A stretch of DNA of 64,000 nt from Sulfurospirillum sp. 1612 (GTDB lineage: Bacteria; Campylobacterota; Campylobacteria; Campylobacterales; Sulfurospirillaceae). Of this stretch, positions 10,934-20,143 are shown piece by piece (position 1 is the first letter of the stretch; each line of letters opens with the position of its first letter). Below the pieces are notes generated by a model that worked only from the letters and a program-made list of their open reading frames with translations, was not told where the DNA came from and did not search any database. Location: the NCBI RefSeq assembly GCF_036556685.1, contig NZ_CP140614.1:1-64000 (forward strand). Direction: 5' to 3'. The translations under genes were made by a program, and so were the position numbers.

Positions 10934-12277
10934 TTAAATAATACCGACAAGTTTTGCTACGATGTAACTCACAGTGAGTGAGGTACCCACACCGATGAAA
11001 CCAGGGATTATAAAGCTATGATTGATGACAAATTTCCCGATTCTCGTCGTTCCAGATCTATCAAAATTGATAGCCGCAAGGTCACTTGGATAAGTTGGCA
11101 AGATAAAATAACCATAACAAGAGGCTGCAAATGCGACTACGAGTCCTGGTTGGACACCGATACTAAGCGCGATTGGAACCATGGCGGCTAGTGTTGCCCC
11201 TTGTGAATTGATGAGCTTGGAGACAAACATAAAGATGATAGCATAAGCCCAAGGATATATTTGTAAGATTGAACCCAATGTTGATTTGACCTCACCAATA
11301 TGAGCACCAAACATTGTTTTCGTCATCCAAGCGATACCAAATACCGCGACTAATGCAACCATTCCTGATTTAAACACTTCATTGTTAGCGACTGCTTTGG
11401 CTTTAACACCCCCGACGATATAGATAATCGCACCGGCAAAGAGCATAAACATTTGTATCACCAGTACCATAGACAACGGTTTACCTTTGACGATAGGTCT
11501 GAGTTCAGGAATAGCACCTAGTAATGCGACCACTGCGATAGCACCCAAAAATAGCCACATAGATGCCCATTGTTTTGTTGGCAATGTCATACCTTGGAGT
11601 GTTTTGTTTTCGCCATAAACATATTTTTTCATTTCAGGATCTTTAATCATATCTTGAAATTCTGCATCATCTTTTAAATCTTTACCCCGATACATACTCC
11701 AAAGTCCCATAACCAATACCCCTACAAGTGTTCCTGGGATGGTGATAGAAAGCAGTCCAATCAAATCAACTTCTTGACCATTGAGCATGACATGACCTGA
11801 AAGCATCGCTATCAAAGAGACAACAGCAACAGATACCGGCGAGATGATAATCCCCATTTGTGCCGCAACCGTACTTGCCGCCAATGGTCGCTCAGGTCTA
11901 ATTCCTGTTTTAATAGAAATATCATAGATAATAGGAAGCATCGTATAGACCACATGTCCCGTTCCACATAGAAAGGTCAATGTTGTGGTTGAAAGCGGTG
12001 CTAAAATTGTGATGTATTTTGGATGTTTTCTTAATATCTTCTCTGCAACCTGCAACATACAATCTAATCCACCTGAGGCTTGAAGGGTGGCTCCTGCAAT
12101 GATAACAGATAGCATAACCAACATAACAGCAACAGGAGGGCTACCTGGTGTGAGACCAAATCCGAAGACTAACACGACAACGCCAAGGCCACCAAATAGA
12201 CCCAAGGCGATGCCTCCCTTCCTTGCAGCATAAAATAATACTGCCAAAACAACTAAAAGCTGGATAAAAAATTCCAT
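10934..12277 (-). CDS. dcuA: Anaerobic C4-dicarboxylate transporter (DcuA/DcuB family)
   Basis: This inner-membrane carrier exchanges fumarate, malate or aspartate for succinate and feeds fumarate respiration. The 447 residues are full length, with about ten hydrophobic helices and the family segments [29 protein letters not shown] and [19 protein letters not shown]. DcuA and DcuB cannot be separated by eye. GGAGCATCAA precedes the ATG. The gene follows a two-component system on the same strand after a 138-bp gap with its own promoter-like sequence, so that system probably controls it. Confidence 0.92.
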   Translation of the reverse strand: MEFFIQLLVVLAVLFYAARKGGIALGLFGGLGVVVLVFGFGLTPGSPPVAVMLVMLSVIIAGATLQASGGLDCMLQVAEKILRKHPKYITILAPLSTTTLTFLCGTGHVVYTMLPIIYDISIKTGIRPERPLAASTVAAQMGIIISPVSVAVVSLIAMLSGHVMLNGQEVDLIGLLSITIPGTLVGVLVMGLWSMYRGKDLKDDAEFQDMIKDPEMKKYVYGENKTLQGMTLPTKQWASMWLFLGAIAVVALLGAIPELRPIVKGKPLSMVLVIQMFMLFAGAIIYIVGGVKAKAVANNEVFKSGMVALVAVFGIAWMTKTMFGAHIGEVKSTLGSILQIYPWAYAIIFMFVSKLINSQGATLAAMVPIALSIGVQPGLVVAFAASCYGYFILPTYPSDLAAINFDRSGTTRIGKFVINHSFIIPGFIGVGTSLTVSYIVAKLVGII

Positions 12278-12329
12278 TTGATGCTCCTTAAATTTTTAAT
12301 TCTTATGGTGACAGTATAGTATGAGCATC

Positions 12330-12351
12330 GGGATAAAAATGGGACTTTTTT
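12330..12351. promoter_or_regulatory. Direct-repeat site upstream of the dcu gene
   Basis: On the plus strand GGGATAAAAAT is followed immediately by GGGACTTTTT, a direct repeat with an 11-bp period. It lies just upstream of a minus-strand -10-like TATACT (about 12315-12320). Repeats one helical turn apart near a -35 region are typical of OmpR-type regulator sites, and the adjacent response regulator is the obvious candidate. Function is inferred. Confidence 0.3.
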
Positions 12352-12415
12352 TAAAAAGGACAATTATTTTTGTATAAATATGGAAAAAAGGAAAGCAAAG
12401 AGTGGTTTTTTTGTA

Positions 12416-13066
12416 TTATTTTGTATGGACAATCTTATACCCCATGCCTCCTTGTGATAAGATAGTATTAGCAGGAAGTTTCTTTCTGAGTCTTTTGATG
12501 AGCGCTCTTATATTTTCAGTTGTGGTTAAATCACCCTCCCATACATGAAGTTCAATGGCCTCAAAGGTGACAATTTTATCGATATTTTTAGCAAAAAGAT
12601 TCAGCAATAAAATCTCTTTTTTTGACAATTTTATCACGTTATCATGATGGTCTTTTAATTGCTCATGTTTGATATGAAAACAGTACCCCTCTGGTAAGTA
12701 AAGATGACACTCTTGGGCTTTGCAGAGTTTATCCAATTTGATTTCGAGTTCATAGATAAAAAAAGGTTTTTTGAGATATTCATCGCATCCTTTAGAATAG
12801 GCATCTTGTATCGTTTCTAGTTCAACATTGGCACTGATAATGATGGCAGGAGTCTCTTTATCCATGAGGCGGAGTTCTTTTAAAAAGGTCAATCCATTGA
12901 TGCCGGGGACATTGATATCGAGGATAAAACAATCATACCCATTATCAATATTTTCTAAGGCGGTTTTTCCATTTTCAAATAATTCTACATGATAGTTTTT
13001 TTGTTCCAATGCCTCTGATACTAGCATCGAGAGTCTTTTATTGTCTTCCAAAAGTAAAATTTTCAT
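12416..13066 (-). CDS. OmpR-family response regulator
   Basis: The 216-residue protein has a receiver domain (acidic pocket LLEDN at 5-9, phospho-acceptor D50 in CFILDINVPG, Lys in YLKKPF near 110) and a C-terminal winged helix (about 125-214) ending in a GGMGYKI segment as in OmpR/PhoB proteins. It overlaps the upstream sensor kinase by four bases (ATGA), so the two are a cognate pair. The next gene downstream is the dcu transporter, its likely target. Confidence 0.9.
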   Translation of the reverse strand: MKILLLEDNKRLSMLVSEALEQKNYHVELFENGKTALENIDNGYDCFILDINVPGINGLTFLKELRLMDKETPAIIISANVELETIQDAYSKGCDEYLKKPFFIYELEIKLDKLCKAQECHLYLPEGYCFHIKHEQLKDHHDNVIKLSKKEILLLNLFAKNIDKIVTFEAIELHVWEGDLTTTENIRALIKRLRKKLPANTILSQGGMGYKIVHTK

Positions 13067-15246
13067 TTTTTATCTTCCTTTATGGTACTTGGAGCCAATT
13101 GGATTAAAATATGCGCTCCCTCATTGCATGGTATTGCATCAATATGACCATGCATTTTCTCTTCGATGATTAATTTGGCCATGTACAATCCAAAACCATC
13201 ACCATCTTCTTTGCTCGTGAAAAAAGGCTCAAATATGGAAGAGAGTAGCGATGTTTCGATGCCTCCACCGTTATCTTTAATACTGATGAATATCTGCTCT
13301 TTTTTATAAACTTCTATCATGATACGTGCATCAAAATCTTCATGAGTTTTTTTCTTCAAAATACTATCTTTGGCATTATTCAAAATATTTAAGATGGATT
13401 GTTTCAATTCATTGGGGTATCCATACGTGATATAATCATCATCGATAATCGTTTGTACTTCGATATAGTTATGGTCTAAATTGTTCTTGACAATATTAAC
13501 AAGCTCATGGATGGCTTGTTTGATTTTAAAATGACTTTTCGAAGCTGAGGGCTTGATAAAGGCTCTAAAGTCATCAATGGTGCGTGACATATATTGTACT
13601 TGTCTCATGATGTCATCTACAAATTCTTTGGCACCCTCTGGTGTGATGGCTCTCTTTTTCCTGGTATAGAGTAATTCTTGGGCAATGGTTGAGATTTCCA
13701 CAAGTGGGGCTTTCCATTGGTGTGCGATTGAGGTCATCATCTCACCAATTTCTGAGAGTTTTGATCGTTGGATGATGAATTGTTCCTCTTTTTTTCTTTT
13801 GAGTTGATTTTTCTTGATTTCGGTAATATCGCTGATGAGGGTGACCACACCTGCTTCATGATTGTTTTTATCTAGGTATTGCTTGCGTCTTATAACCACA
13901 TCGATGGGTTCTTTTTTGATTTTTTTAAAGACCATTTCCATTTCATTGACAAAGGGGTTTGAATCATGGATTACGGTACACAATTCTGGTAAAATATCTT
14001 CGATTTGTTTGCCTATAATATCGCGCTTTTCCATACCGACTAAATGGCATAATGACTCATTGCATCCTAAAATTTTGTTATTTTTACTTTTCCAAAATAT
14101 CGCACTTTTGATATTGTTTAATAGGACATTATCGAGCTCATTTTGCTCTATCAACTTGGTTTCAAGTTGGATTTTTTTTATGATATTAAACATCAGGATG
14201 ATAATCAATAAAATGAGTAAGGGCATCATGGCAAAGGCACTGTCGATGAGTTTTCTGTGTTTTTCTGAAAATTTTTGGGGACCATTTTCAACCACTGCTG
14301 ATGTCGGTAATTGTGCGACACTAAAGCCGTATTTTTTGAGCATTTTATAATCAAAATAATAGCGCGCCGCAGGAATACTCACAGAGATGGTACCAGGACT
14401 TTTGCCATCAATGATTTCAAATGCCTTGGCTCCAGCCATATAGCCTTGGTCATAGGGATTGATCATAACCCCTCCCACGATGCCTTCTCCAAGATGGATT
14501 TTATTGACTGCAAATATCGGATATTTTGAGGCATAAAAAAAGTTTCTCAAATCATTATAAGGGATATACTCTCCAAATTTATCCTTATACAAACTGGTCA
14601 ATAAAACAGCACTATGTTCGGGCAAAGCATCGATTTTTTGATGGAGTGTTTTTAAGATGATATCATTATCAAAAACGATTTTAAAATCGTGTTCAAAGAG
14701 TTTGACGCTATCTAAAATCTGTTTTTTTATCGCCAAAGATGAAAAGGAGTTGTCGCTGATAATATACAAGGTATTTAAATGCGGCATGAGGGATTGGATG
14801 AGTTCGATATTTTTGATAATTTCTTTGTATTCAACAACGCCAGTGACACTGTTTTGCTGTGCGGGTGGAATATCTTTTTTATTGAAATCCTCAACCCCAC
14901 AAAATACAATGGGAGCATTTTTGAACAATTTTTTTTGATTTGCCAGTACCAATTTAAACGCATAATTATCACTGGCGATGACGACTTTGTATTTTCTGTG
15001 TGCAAATTTGATTTTGTAGAGGTTCATTAAGGCATTAAAATATTGTTTTGAGTCAATTTTCTTGCTGTCCATGTATTCGGTTGTGAGTTCATAAGCTTTA
15101 TGTTTGGCAATCACATCTTCCAAACCTTTTGAGATGCCATCGGTCCATTTTAAGCCTTTGTTATATGAATGAATGAGTAAAATTTCATTATCCTCAATAG
15201 CACAAAGAGGAACATAAAATAATAAAAAGAATAATAACAATTTCAT
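13063..15246 (-). CDS. Sensor histidine kinase with periplasmic ABC-substrate-binding-like domain
   Basis: The 727-residue protein starts with a signal sequence (MKLLLFFLLFYVPLCA). A periplasmic domain of about 290 residues follows that resembles ABC substrate-binding proteins (ILLIHSYNKGLKWTDG, APIVFCGVEDF, VTGVVEY), then a membrane helix near 338-358 and a PAS domain (about 375-480). The kinase core has phospho-acceptor His509 in SIAHQWKAPL, an N-box near 610 (NILNNAKDSI) and glycine boxes (DNGGGIETS, GDGFGLYMAK). It forms an overlapping pair with the regulator downstream. The ligand is unknown; a C4-dicarboxylate is suggested only by the dcu neighbour. Confidence 0.88.
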   Translation of the reverse strand: MKLLLFFLLFYVPLCAIEDNEILLIHSYNKGLKWTDGISKGLEDVIAKHKAYELTTEYMDSKKIDSKQYFNALMNLYKIKFAHRKYKVVIASDNYAFKLVLANQKKLFKNAPIVFCGVEDFNKKDIPPAQQNSVTGVVEYKEIIKNIELIQSLMPHLNTLYIISDNSFSSLAIKKQILDSVKLFEHDFKIVFDNDIILKTLHQKIDALPEHSAVLLTSLYKDKFGEYIPYNDLRNFFYASKYPIFAVNKIHLGEGIVGGVMINPYDQGYMAGAKAFEIIDGKSPGTISVSIPAARYYFDYKMLKKYGFSVAQLPTSAVVENGPQKFSEKHRKLIDSAFAMMPLLILLIIILMFNIIKKIQLETKLIEQNELDNVLLNNIKSAIFWKSKNNKILGCNESLCHLVGMEKRDIIGKQIEDILPELCTVIHDSNPFVNEMEMVFKKIKKEPIDVVIRRKQYLDKNNHEAGVVTLISDITEIKKNQLKRKKEEQFIIQRSKLSEIGEMMTSIAHQWKAPLVEISTIAQELLYTRKKRAITPEGAKEFVDDIMRQVQYMSRTIDDFRAFIKPSASKSHFKIKQAIHELVNIVKNNLDHNYIEVQTIIDDDYITYGYPNELKQSILNILNNAKDSILKKKTHEDFDARIMIEVYKKEQIFISIKDNGGGIETSLLSSIFEPFFTSKEDGDGFGLYMAKLIIEEKMHGHIDAIPCNEGAHILIQLAPSTIKEDKK

Positions 15247-15323
15247 ATAACGACCTTATTAAAAAAACCAAAAATTTATGGCTTTAGTACTTTAGCATAA
15301 TCTCAAGCTAAGTGCAAAAAAGG

Positions 15324-15329
15324 TATAAT
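15324..15329 (+). promoter_or_regulatory. -10 box of tRNA-Ser(GGA)
   Basis: A perfect TATAAT lies 18 bases upstream of the mature tRNA 5' end, in an otherwise gene-free stretch (15247-15347). Confidence 0.5.
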
Positions 15330-15347
15330 TTTTTCTTTTTATTGTGT

Positions 15348-15435
15348 AGAGAGGTGTCCGAGTGGCTTAAGGAGCACGCTTGGAAAGCGTGTGTAGGGTA
15401 ACTTACCGTGGGTTCGAATCCCATCCTCTCTGCCA
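15348..15435 (+). tRNA. tRNA-Ser(GGA)
   Basis: This is an 88-nt class II tRNA. Its acceptor stem AGAGAGG pairs with CCTCTCT, followed by discriminator G and an encoded CCA. The anticodon loop is CTTGGAAAG with GGA at 15382-15384 (reads UCC and UCU). A long variable arm (TGTAGGGTAACTTACC) and the T-loop GGGTTCGAATCCC are present. Confidence 0.96.
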
Positions 15436-15522
15436 TTTCATAAAATAAAACTCACAATCAACCAACATTCGCTATAATATAAATATCAGCATTTCTTTCA
15501 AAAGTGTTTGAAGGAGGAATTT

Positions 15523-17346
15523 ATGATGGCGAGTTTTATAAGACACTGTTTCATCTTTTTATTTGTGTGCATCGCCTTGTATGGTGCTGATACCAATGAC
15601 ACACTCATCAATGCAAATCCACACATCTACAAAAATTTACTCAAAACCCTTCCAAAAGAAGACTCTACCAGTGATGAAATCGCTTTACAAAAAGCGCTCA
15701 TATACAAGCTTATGGGCATTGACCTCAATGCAACTGAGAAGATACCTGCGATAAAGATGCCAAAGGATACCCACGCTTATGGGCTTTTATTTGATACTTA
15801 TATGAAGCATGCCTTGAGGAAAAACACACTGAGCAACAGAATCATACAAATCAAAGAGAAACTTAAAATCTTGAAAAACGATATTGGAAAGATTAAAAAT
15901 ACAAGTCCTTCGTTATTGACATTACAACTGCAAGATGCTTTTTATAGTAAAAGTATGTTGCAATATCAAAAACAAATTAGCGCCATAGTCAGTAAAATGA
16001 AAGCAATCGAAAATAGCTTGGATACGTCAGTGAAAAATCTTGATTTTGATATAGACAATCTCTCTGTGAAAATCGAAACTTCTTCTCATGATAGTGATAA
16101 ATTTAAAAATGAAATCGATAGGCAAGAGATTGAAAAAGAGAGATTTGAGCTGATTAATAAGACGAGTTTTAGAATTAAAAAAATCAATGAGACCATTGAA
16201 CAAGAAAAAAAACATTACAATGCGTCGGTCTTGAAAACGGTCGTCTATCTCTTTTTACAATTTTCAAATGAACTCAAACATAAAGATAAAAAAGTTTTTG
16301 ATACCGCAGATAAAATCACGGCACAAATATCAAAATTAGAATTCTCAGAATCGCTCAAAGTTGATGTCATTCCTTTGATGAGTGCCATGGAAAAACACTA
16401 TCTTGGCACTATCAAAGTGATTACTGGCTCCACGATGCAAGAGTTCAAAAGCCTGGTCTCCTCATTTTGGCGAGTGATGAGGGACCCTATGTTTAAAATC
16501 AACGGTACACCGATAAGCATTTTCAAAATGGTCGTGGCGGTTTTCATTTTTATTATTGGATTTATTATTGGGAGGTTTTATCGGGCCAATATCAAAAATA
16601 TTATGCCAAAGAGTATCTCAATCAATGACTCCACTCAAATGATTTTCTCTAATATCGGGTATTATATCATCCTCATTATCTCATTTTTTGTGGCTCTTAA
16701 TGTCTTAGGTATCAATCTCTCTTCTATCGCATTAGTAGCAGGAGCGCTGTCTGTGGGTATTGGTTTTGGCTTACAAAATATCGTATCGAATTTTATCTCC
16801 GGTATCATTATCATGTTTGAGCGTAGCATCAAAGTGGGGGATTATATCGAACTCTCCGATAGTCTCAAAGGCCATGTTAGCGGTATTCACATGCGCGCGA
16901 CCACAATCAATACAAACTCTAATATTGATGTCATCGTACCCAACCAAAATTTTGTACAAAACAATGTGATTAACTGGACGATGAATGATAATATTCGCTG
17001 TTTTCAAGTCCCCTTTGGCGTGGCCTATGGTACCAAGCCTGAGAAGGTCATCGCAGTCGTAAAAGAGGCGGTAGAAAAATGCCAATTTAAAGATCTCATC
17101 AATACCAAAGATAGAGGCATTAATATTATCATGACAAACATGAACAACAGTAGCGTGGATTATGAACTGTTTGTCTGGATTAAAGGGCGTGAAATTTTAA
17201 GTCCAAAAAGTACCATCTCACGCTTTTTGATTGTGATTTACAACGCCCTTTATGAAAATAACATCGAAATCCCCTTCCCACAACAAGACCTTCACATCCG
17301 AAGCATCGACAAAGATGTGAAATTTCCTTTTGTTTTAGAACAATGA
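15523..17346 (+). CDS. Large mechanosensitive channel of the MscS family (MscK-like)
   Basis: The 607-residue protein opens with a signal peptide (MMASFIRHCFIFLFVCIALYGA). It then has a long coiled, probably periplasmic, region (about 30-310) rich in Lys/Glu heptads, membrane helices near 330-350 and 375-400, and the MscS pore helix and beta domain: VGIGFGLQNIVSNFISGIII, VGDYIELSD, IVPNQNFVQNNVINWT. MscS channels release solutes on hypo-osmotic shock, which fits the osmolyte operon 4 kb away. The ATG at 15523 is chosen because AAGGAGGA at 15511-15518 directly precedes it; an upstream TTG at 15508 would contain that site. Confidence 0.9.
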   Translation: MMASFIRHCFIFLFVCIALYGADTNDTLINANPHIYKNLLKTLPKEDSTSDEIALQKALIYKLMGIDLNATEKIPAIKMPKDTHAYGLLFDTYMKHALRKNTLSNRIIQIKEKLKILKNDIGKIKNTSPSLLTLQLQDAFYSKSMLQYQKQISAIVSKMKAIENSLDTSVKNLDFDIDNLSVKIETSSHDSDKFKNEIDRQEIEKERFELINKTSFRIKKINETIEQEKKHYNASVLKTVVYLFLQFSNELKHKDKKVFDTADKITAQISKLEFSESLKVDVIPLMSAMEKHYLGTIKVITGSTMQEFKSLVSSFWRVMRDPMFKINGTPISIFKMVVAVFIFIIGFIIGRFYRANIKNIMPKSISINDSTQMIFSNIGYYIILIISFFVALNVLGINLSSIALVAGALSVGIGFGLQNIVSNFISGIIIMFERSIKVGDYIELSDSLKGHVSGIHMRATTINTNSNIDVIVPNQNFVQNNVINWTMNDNIRCFQVPFGVAYGTKPEKVIAVVKEAVEKCQFKDLINTKDRGINIIMTNMNNSSVDYELFVWIKGREILSPKSTISRFLIVIYNALYENNIEIPFPQQDLHIRSIDKDVKFPFVLEQ

Positions 17347-17403
17347 CAAGCTACGTCATGGGCTCAATTATGTTAAAATACGAAAAAATTTAGGATAGCT
17401 ACC

Positions 17404-18027
17404 ATGGAATCTACCACTTTGATGCACATGTTTGTCACACTTGTCTCCATACTCAACCCAATAGGAGCGATTCCAATCTTTCTGGCTGTGACGGTGGATG
17501 AAGATAAAGAACAAAAAAAAGCCACCATAAAAAAGACTATTATTGCGATGATTACCATCCTCTTAATCGGCGCTTTTGGTGGTACTTATATGTTGAGCTT
17601 TTTTGCTATTGATATTGATTCTTTTAGAATTGCTGGGGGGATATTGCTGCTTTTGATGTCCATTCACATGTTGCAGGCTAAAGTTTCTAGTGTCAAAACC
17701 AGTGCGGCTGAACGCAATGAAGCGCTGGGCAAGGAGGATGTCGCGGTGGTTCCTCTTGCCATTCCGTTGCTTGCTGGACCGGGTGCAATTAGTACGGTGA
17801 TTTTGTTTTCGACATCGACGCATCATATCGTGGAAAAATTATCTTTAGGATTGATTGTGATTTTTGTCTGCTTGTTAATCTGGCCGGTTTTATTACTCTC
17901 TGAACCACTGGGTAAGCGATTGGGACATTCGGGTTTGAATATTGTGACTCGAATCATGGGATTGATTCTCGCCTCAATTGCGGTACGCTTTATCTTAGAA
18001 GGCCTCAAGCATTTCTTTGCCCAATGA
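17404..18027 (+). CDS. MarC-family integral membrane protein
   Basis: The 207-residue protein has six hydrophobic helices and the MarC/YhcE signatures SILNPIGAIPIFLAVT at the N-terminus, AGGILLLLMSIHML near 70, and VVPLAIPLLAGPGAIST near 120. The function of the family is not established despite its name. It follows the MscS gene by 57 bases with a TTAAAATA -10-like sequence between. A second, diverged MarC protein is at 38078. Confidence 0.9.
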   Translation: MESTTLMHMFVTLVSILNPIGAIPIFLAVTVDEDKEQKKATIKKTIIAMITILLIGAFGGTYMLSFFAIDIDSFRIAGGILLLLMSIHMLQAKVSSVKTSAAERNEALGKEDVAVVPLAIPLLAGPGAISTVILFSTSTHHIVEKLSLGLIVIFVCLLIWPVLLLSEPLGKRLGHSGLNIVTRIMGLILASIAVRFILEGLKHFFAQ

Positions 18028-18133
18028 TGCGCTCCTGGGTGTAAAATTATAATAAAATATTAATATTTATTTAAGCTAATTCCTCTCAAAAGTAGTTTAT
18101 AATATCATAATATATTATTTTTAGAGGACGATC

Positions 18134-18385
18134 ATGACCTATAAAGATGTGGCAAACGAAATGCGTGCAAATGGTGTGAGTGAAGAGGATATCGCAACCC
18201 TTATCGATCAGGCAAAAAAGACAAAGTTCAATCCAAAAGCGATGGATGATGCGCTTGTCACGTTGGGTTATGATAAAATATTTACGATTGATTATGATGA
18301 TATATATGAAGAGGATGATTTCGACGAAGTCGATGATTTTCCTAGTTCGGAGAAGATTTTTCGCAGAACCAATAAAGAATCATGA
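18134..18385 (+). CDS. Small acidic hypothetical protein, 83 residues
   Basis: I do not recognise this protein. The first half is predicted helical (NEMRANGVSEEDIATLIDQAKKT). The second contains an extremely acidic run (YDDIYEEDDFDEVDDF) before a short basic tail (FRRTNKES). There is no signal peptide or membrane helix. The ATG has a good AGAGGA site, and TATAATATC upstream can serve as -10. The charge pattern would suit a protein that binds a basic partner, but that is only a guess. Confidence 0.7.
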   Translation: MTYKDVANEMRANGVSEEDIATLIDQAKKTKFNPKAMDDALVTLGYDKIFTIDYDDIYEEDDFDEVDDFPSSEKIFRRTNKES

Positions 18386-18461
18386 TACGATACAGTAATC
18401 TGTTAATCTAATCGTCGATTATCCATGATAATACACCCAAAAGGGAGGCCAAGATTTTGGC

Positions 18462-19130
18462 CTATAAACTACGAAGGACTCTTTTGAATTCTTCTGATTC
18501 TGGTTTGTTTTTTATTTTATCATGAGTTAAAATATCATTGACATAGATGATGGTATCATAGTAGTTAAAATCTGCTGTGTCATTGACTGTGAGGGTTGAA
18601 CCGCTCAAAGATACACCGATAAACAAACCGCTACTCTTACCAAAAGTTTTGATGTCTGCTGCTAGTTTTTCATCGGTTTTATCACCAGCTTTGACACCTT
18701 TTGCGGCCGCGACAACTCCGGCATCAACACCTAGGGTTAATTTACCAGTAGAGAGGCCATCAATACTGCGTTCGGTTTTGAATATCATGATAATATCTGT
18801 GGATTGCACACCGATTTGAAATCCGACACTTACTCCTTTGAGGCTCACAAAAATAGGCTCACTCCAAGCGCCATCCATGTCTTTGACACTCATGACACCA
18901 TCGCCTACTCTGCCCCCTATTAAAAAGGCACCTTTGACTGTGTTGGGAAAGACAGCAATTGCTTTTGCATTATGTAATAATGCTTTGGTGATTCCTGTTT
19001 TTGGTGCAAATAGAGCTTCTTGTAAAATCTTTGAGGCCGTTAATACGCGCCTTTCTTGTTCCATATTTGCATTCAAAATACTAGCAAAAAATGCACATGA
19101 CAGTAAAAGCAACACTAATAATTTTCTCAT
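18462..19130 (-). CDS. SYLF-domain (YSC84-like) exported lipid-binding protein
   Basis: The 222-residue protein has a signal peptide (MRKLLVLLLLSCAFFASILNA) and then a complete SYLF/Ysc84 domain: AIAVFPNTVKGAFLIGGRVGDGV, SLKGVSVGFQIGVQSTDII and TLGVDAGVVAAAKG are typical. Members bind phosphoinositides in eukaryotes; bacterial periplasmic members are poorly characterised. AAAGGAG precedes the ATG. It is convergent with the small acidic gene, and a short inverted repeat (AGGCCAA / TTGGCCT) overlaps its stop codon. Confidence 0.9.
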   Translation of the reverse strand: MRKLLVLLLLSCAFFASILNANMEQERRVLTASKILQEALFAPKTGITKALLHNAKAIAVFPNTVKGAFLIGGRVGDGVMSVKDMDGAWSEPIFVSLKGVSVGFQIGVQSTDIIMIFKTERSIDGLSTGKLTLGVDAGVVAAAKGVKAGDKTDEKLAADIKTFGKSSGLFIGVSLSGSTLTVNDTADFNYYDTIIYVNDILTHDKIKNKPESEEFKRVLRSL

Positions 19131-19207
19131 AACACGCTCCTTTTATAGAGTTCTTAAAACTCATGTGAATATTATATCTATTTTTTTCGGTTTTTAAAAC
19201 TGTATGA

Positions 19208-20047
19208 CTACAAATCAGAAAATCGTGCGGCTTTTTTTAGCTCTTCTAAGATGTTTTGTTCTAAAGTCCACGCTTTACCATCGACGGTTTTTTCATTTTT
19301 TTTAGTGACGCCATCGATAGAACCCAAAGAAACAATATGTCTAAGATAATCATCCACCGCATCAAATGTGGGTAATAACTCTTTTTGCGTCAGTTTTTCA
19401 AGATGGGCGATGAAACCATACGCACCCCAGTTAGAAACTGATGCAATGATGGGAAAATCTGACTTTACAACGCAAGGGACCAAGGAGAGGGATTCTTGGA
19501 TAAAGGTTTTAAAATTTCCCATGCCGACTTCATTGCCCCCATCTCCTATGGCAAACGTCGGTGCAAAACGGCGTCCCAGCTCAAAGAGTTCATCCACCGG
19601 TGCCGTAAAGGGACTGATATCATCTCCACGCATATTAGCATAGATACCATTGGCATTTTTTCCACAACGTTCAATAGAAATATGGCAAATAGGCTGGTGC
19701 TGATGGATCATCGTGAGATAGTGTTCTTCATCATGACCGTCTAAAGGTATGTGAATGACCTCTATTTCTTTAAAAAATCCATCGCAGTATTCGTCTGTGA
19801 TGATGATGGGCGTATAGCCTAGTGTACGCAGTGCTCGTGCCAAGAAATAGGTGCCAAGCGGACCATCGGTCTCTGCGAAGGAGGATACATAAAATCCGGT
19901 ATACAAAAATACGACACCTTTGGGAAGGGTCACAAAGTGCTCGACGGCTACTTGTGAGTGTAAAACCGGATAGGCTTCTTGTATCAAATCCATTTTTCTT
20001 GTTGAGTGTTGTAAGATGATTTCATCTATCGTTTTAGAGTTTTTCAT
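19208..20047 (-). CDS. DUF4392 protein, equivalent to the C-terminal half of D-glutamate cyclase
   Basis: The 279-residue protein matches the DUF4392 region of mitochondrial DGLUCY, which converts D-glutamate to 5-oxo-D-proline. Visible landmarks are ETDGPLGTYFLARALRTLGY (about 60-79), HISIERCGKNANGIYANMRG (about 123-142) and the glycine-rich IGDGGNEVGMGNF (about 168-180). There is no signal peptide. It is transcribed away from the gene for the other DGLUCY half (20144), so the two share a 96-bp control region. A TATAAA lies about 9 bases before the ATG with no Shine-Dalgarno site. Enzymatic role is inferred from family and pairing. Confidence 0.8.
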   Translation of the reverse strand: MKNSKTIDEIILQHSTRKMDLIQEAYPVLHSQVAVEHFVTLPKGVVFLYTGFYVSSFAETDGPLGTYFLARALRTLGYTPIIITDEYCDGFFKEIEVIHIPLDGHDEEHYLTMIHQHQPICHISIERCGKNANGIYANMRGDDISPFTAPVDELFELGRRFAPTFAIGDGGNEVGMGNFKTFIQESLSLVPCVVKSDFPIIASVSNWGAYGFIAHLEKLTQKELLPTFDAVDDYLRHIVSLGSIDGVTKKNEKTVDGKAWTLEQNILEELKKAARFSDL

Positions 20048-20143
20048 TTGATAATTTTATAATTTGTTAACTTAATTTTAGGACTTCCTAATTAAATAAA
20101 TGTGATAATCCTCACAAAATAATGAAATACAAGGTATGAGAAT

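Noticed and set aside
15508-15522. TTG start for the MscS-family gene
   Set aside because: The codons would consist of the AAGGAGGA ribosome binding site itself; the ATG at 15523 begins a clean signal peptide.
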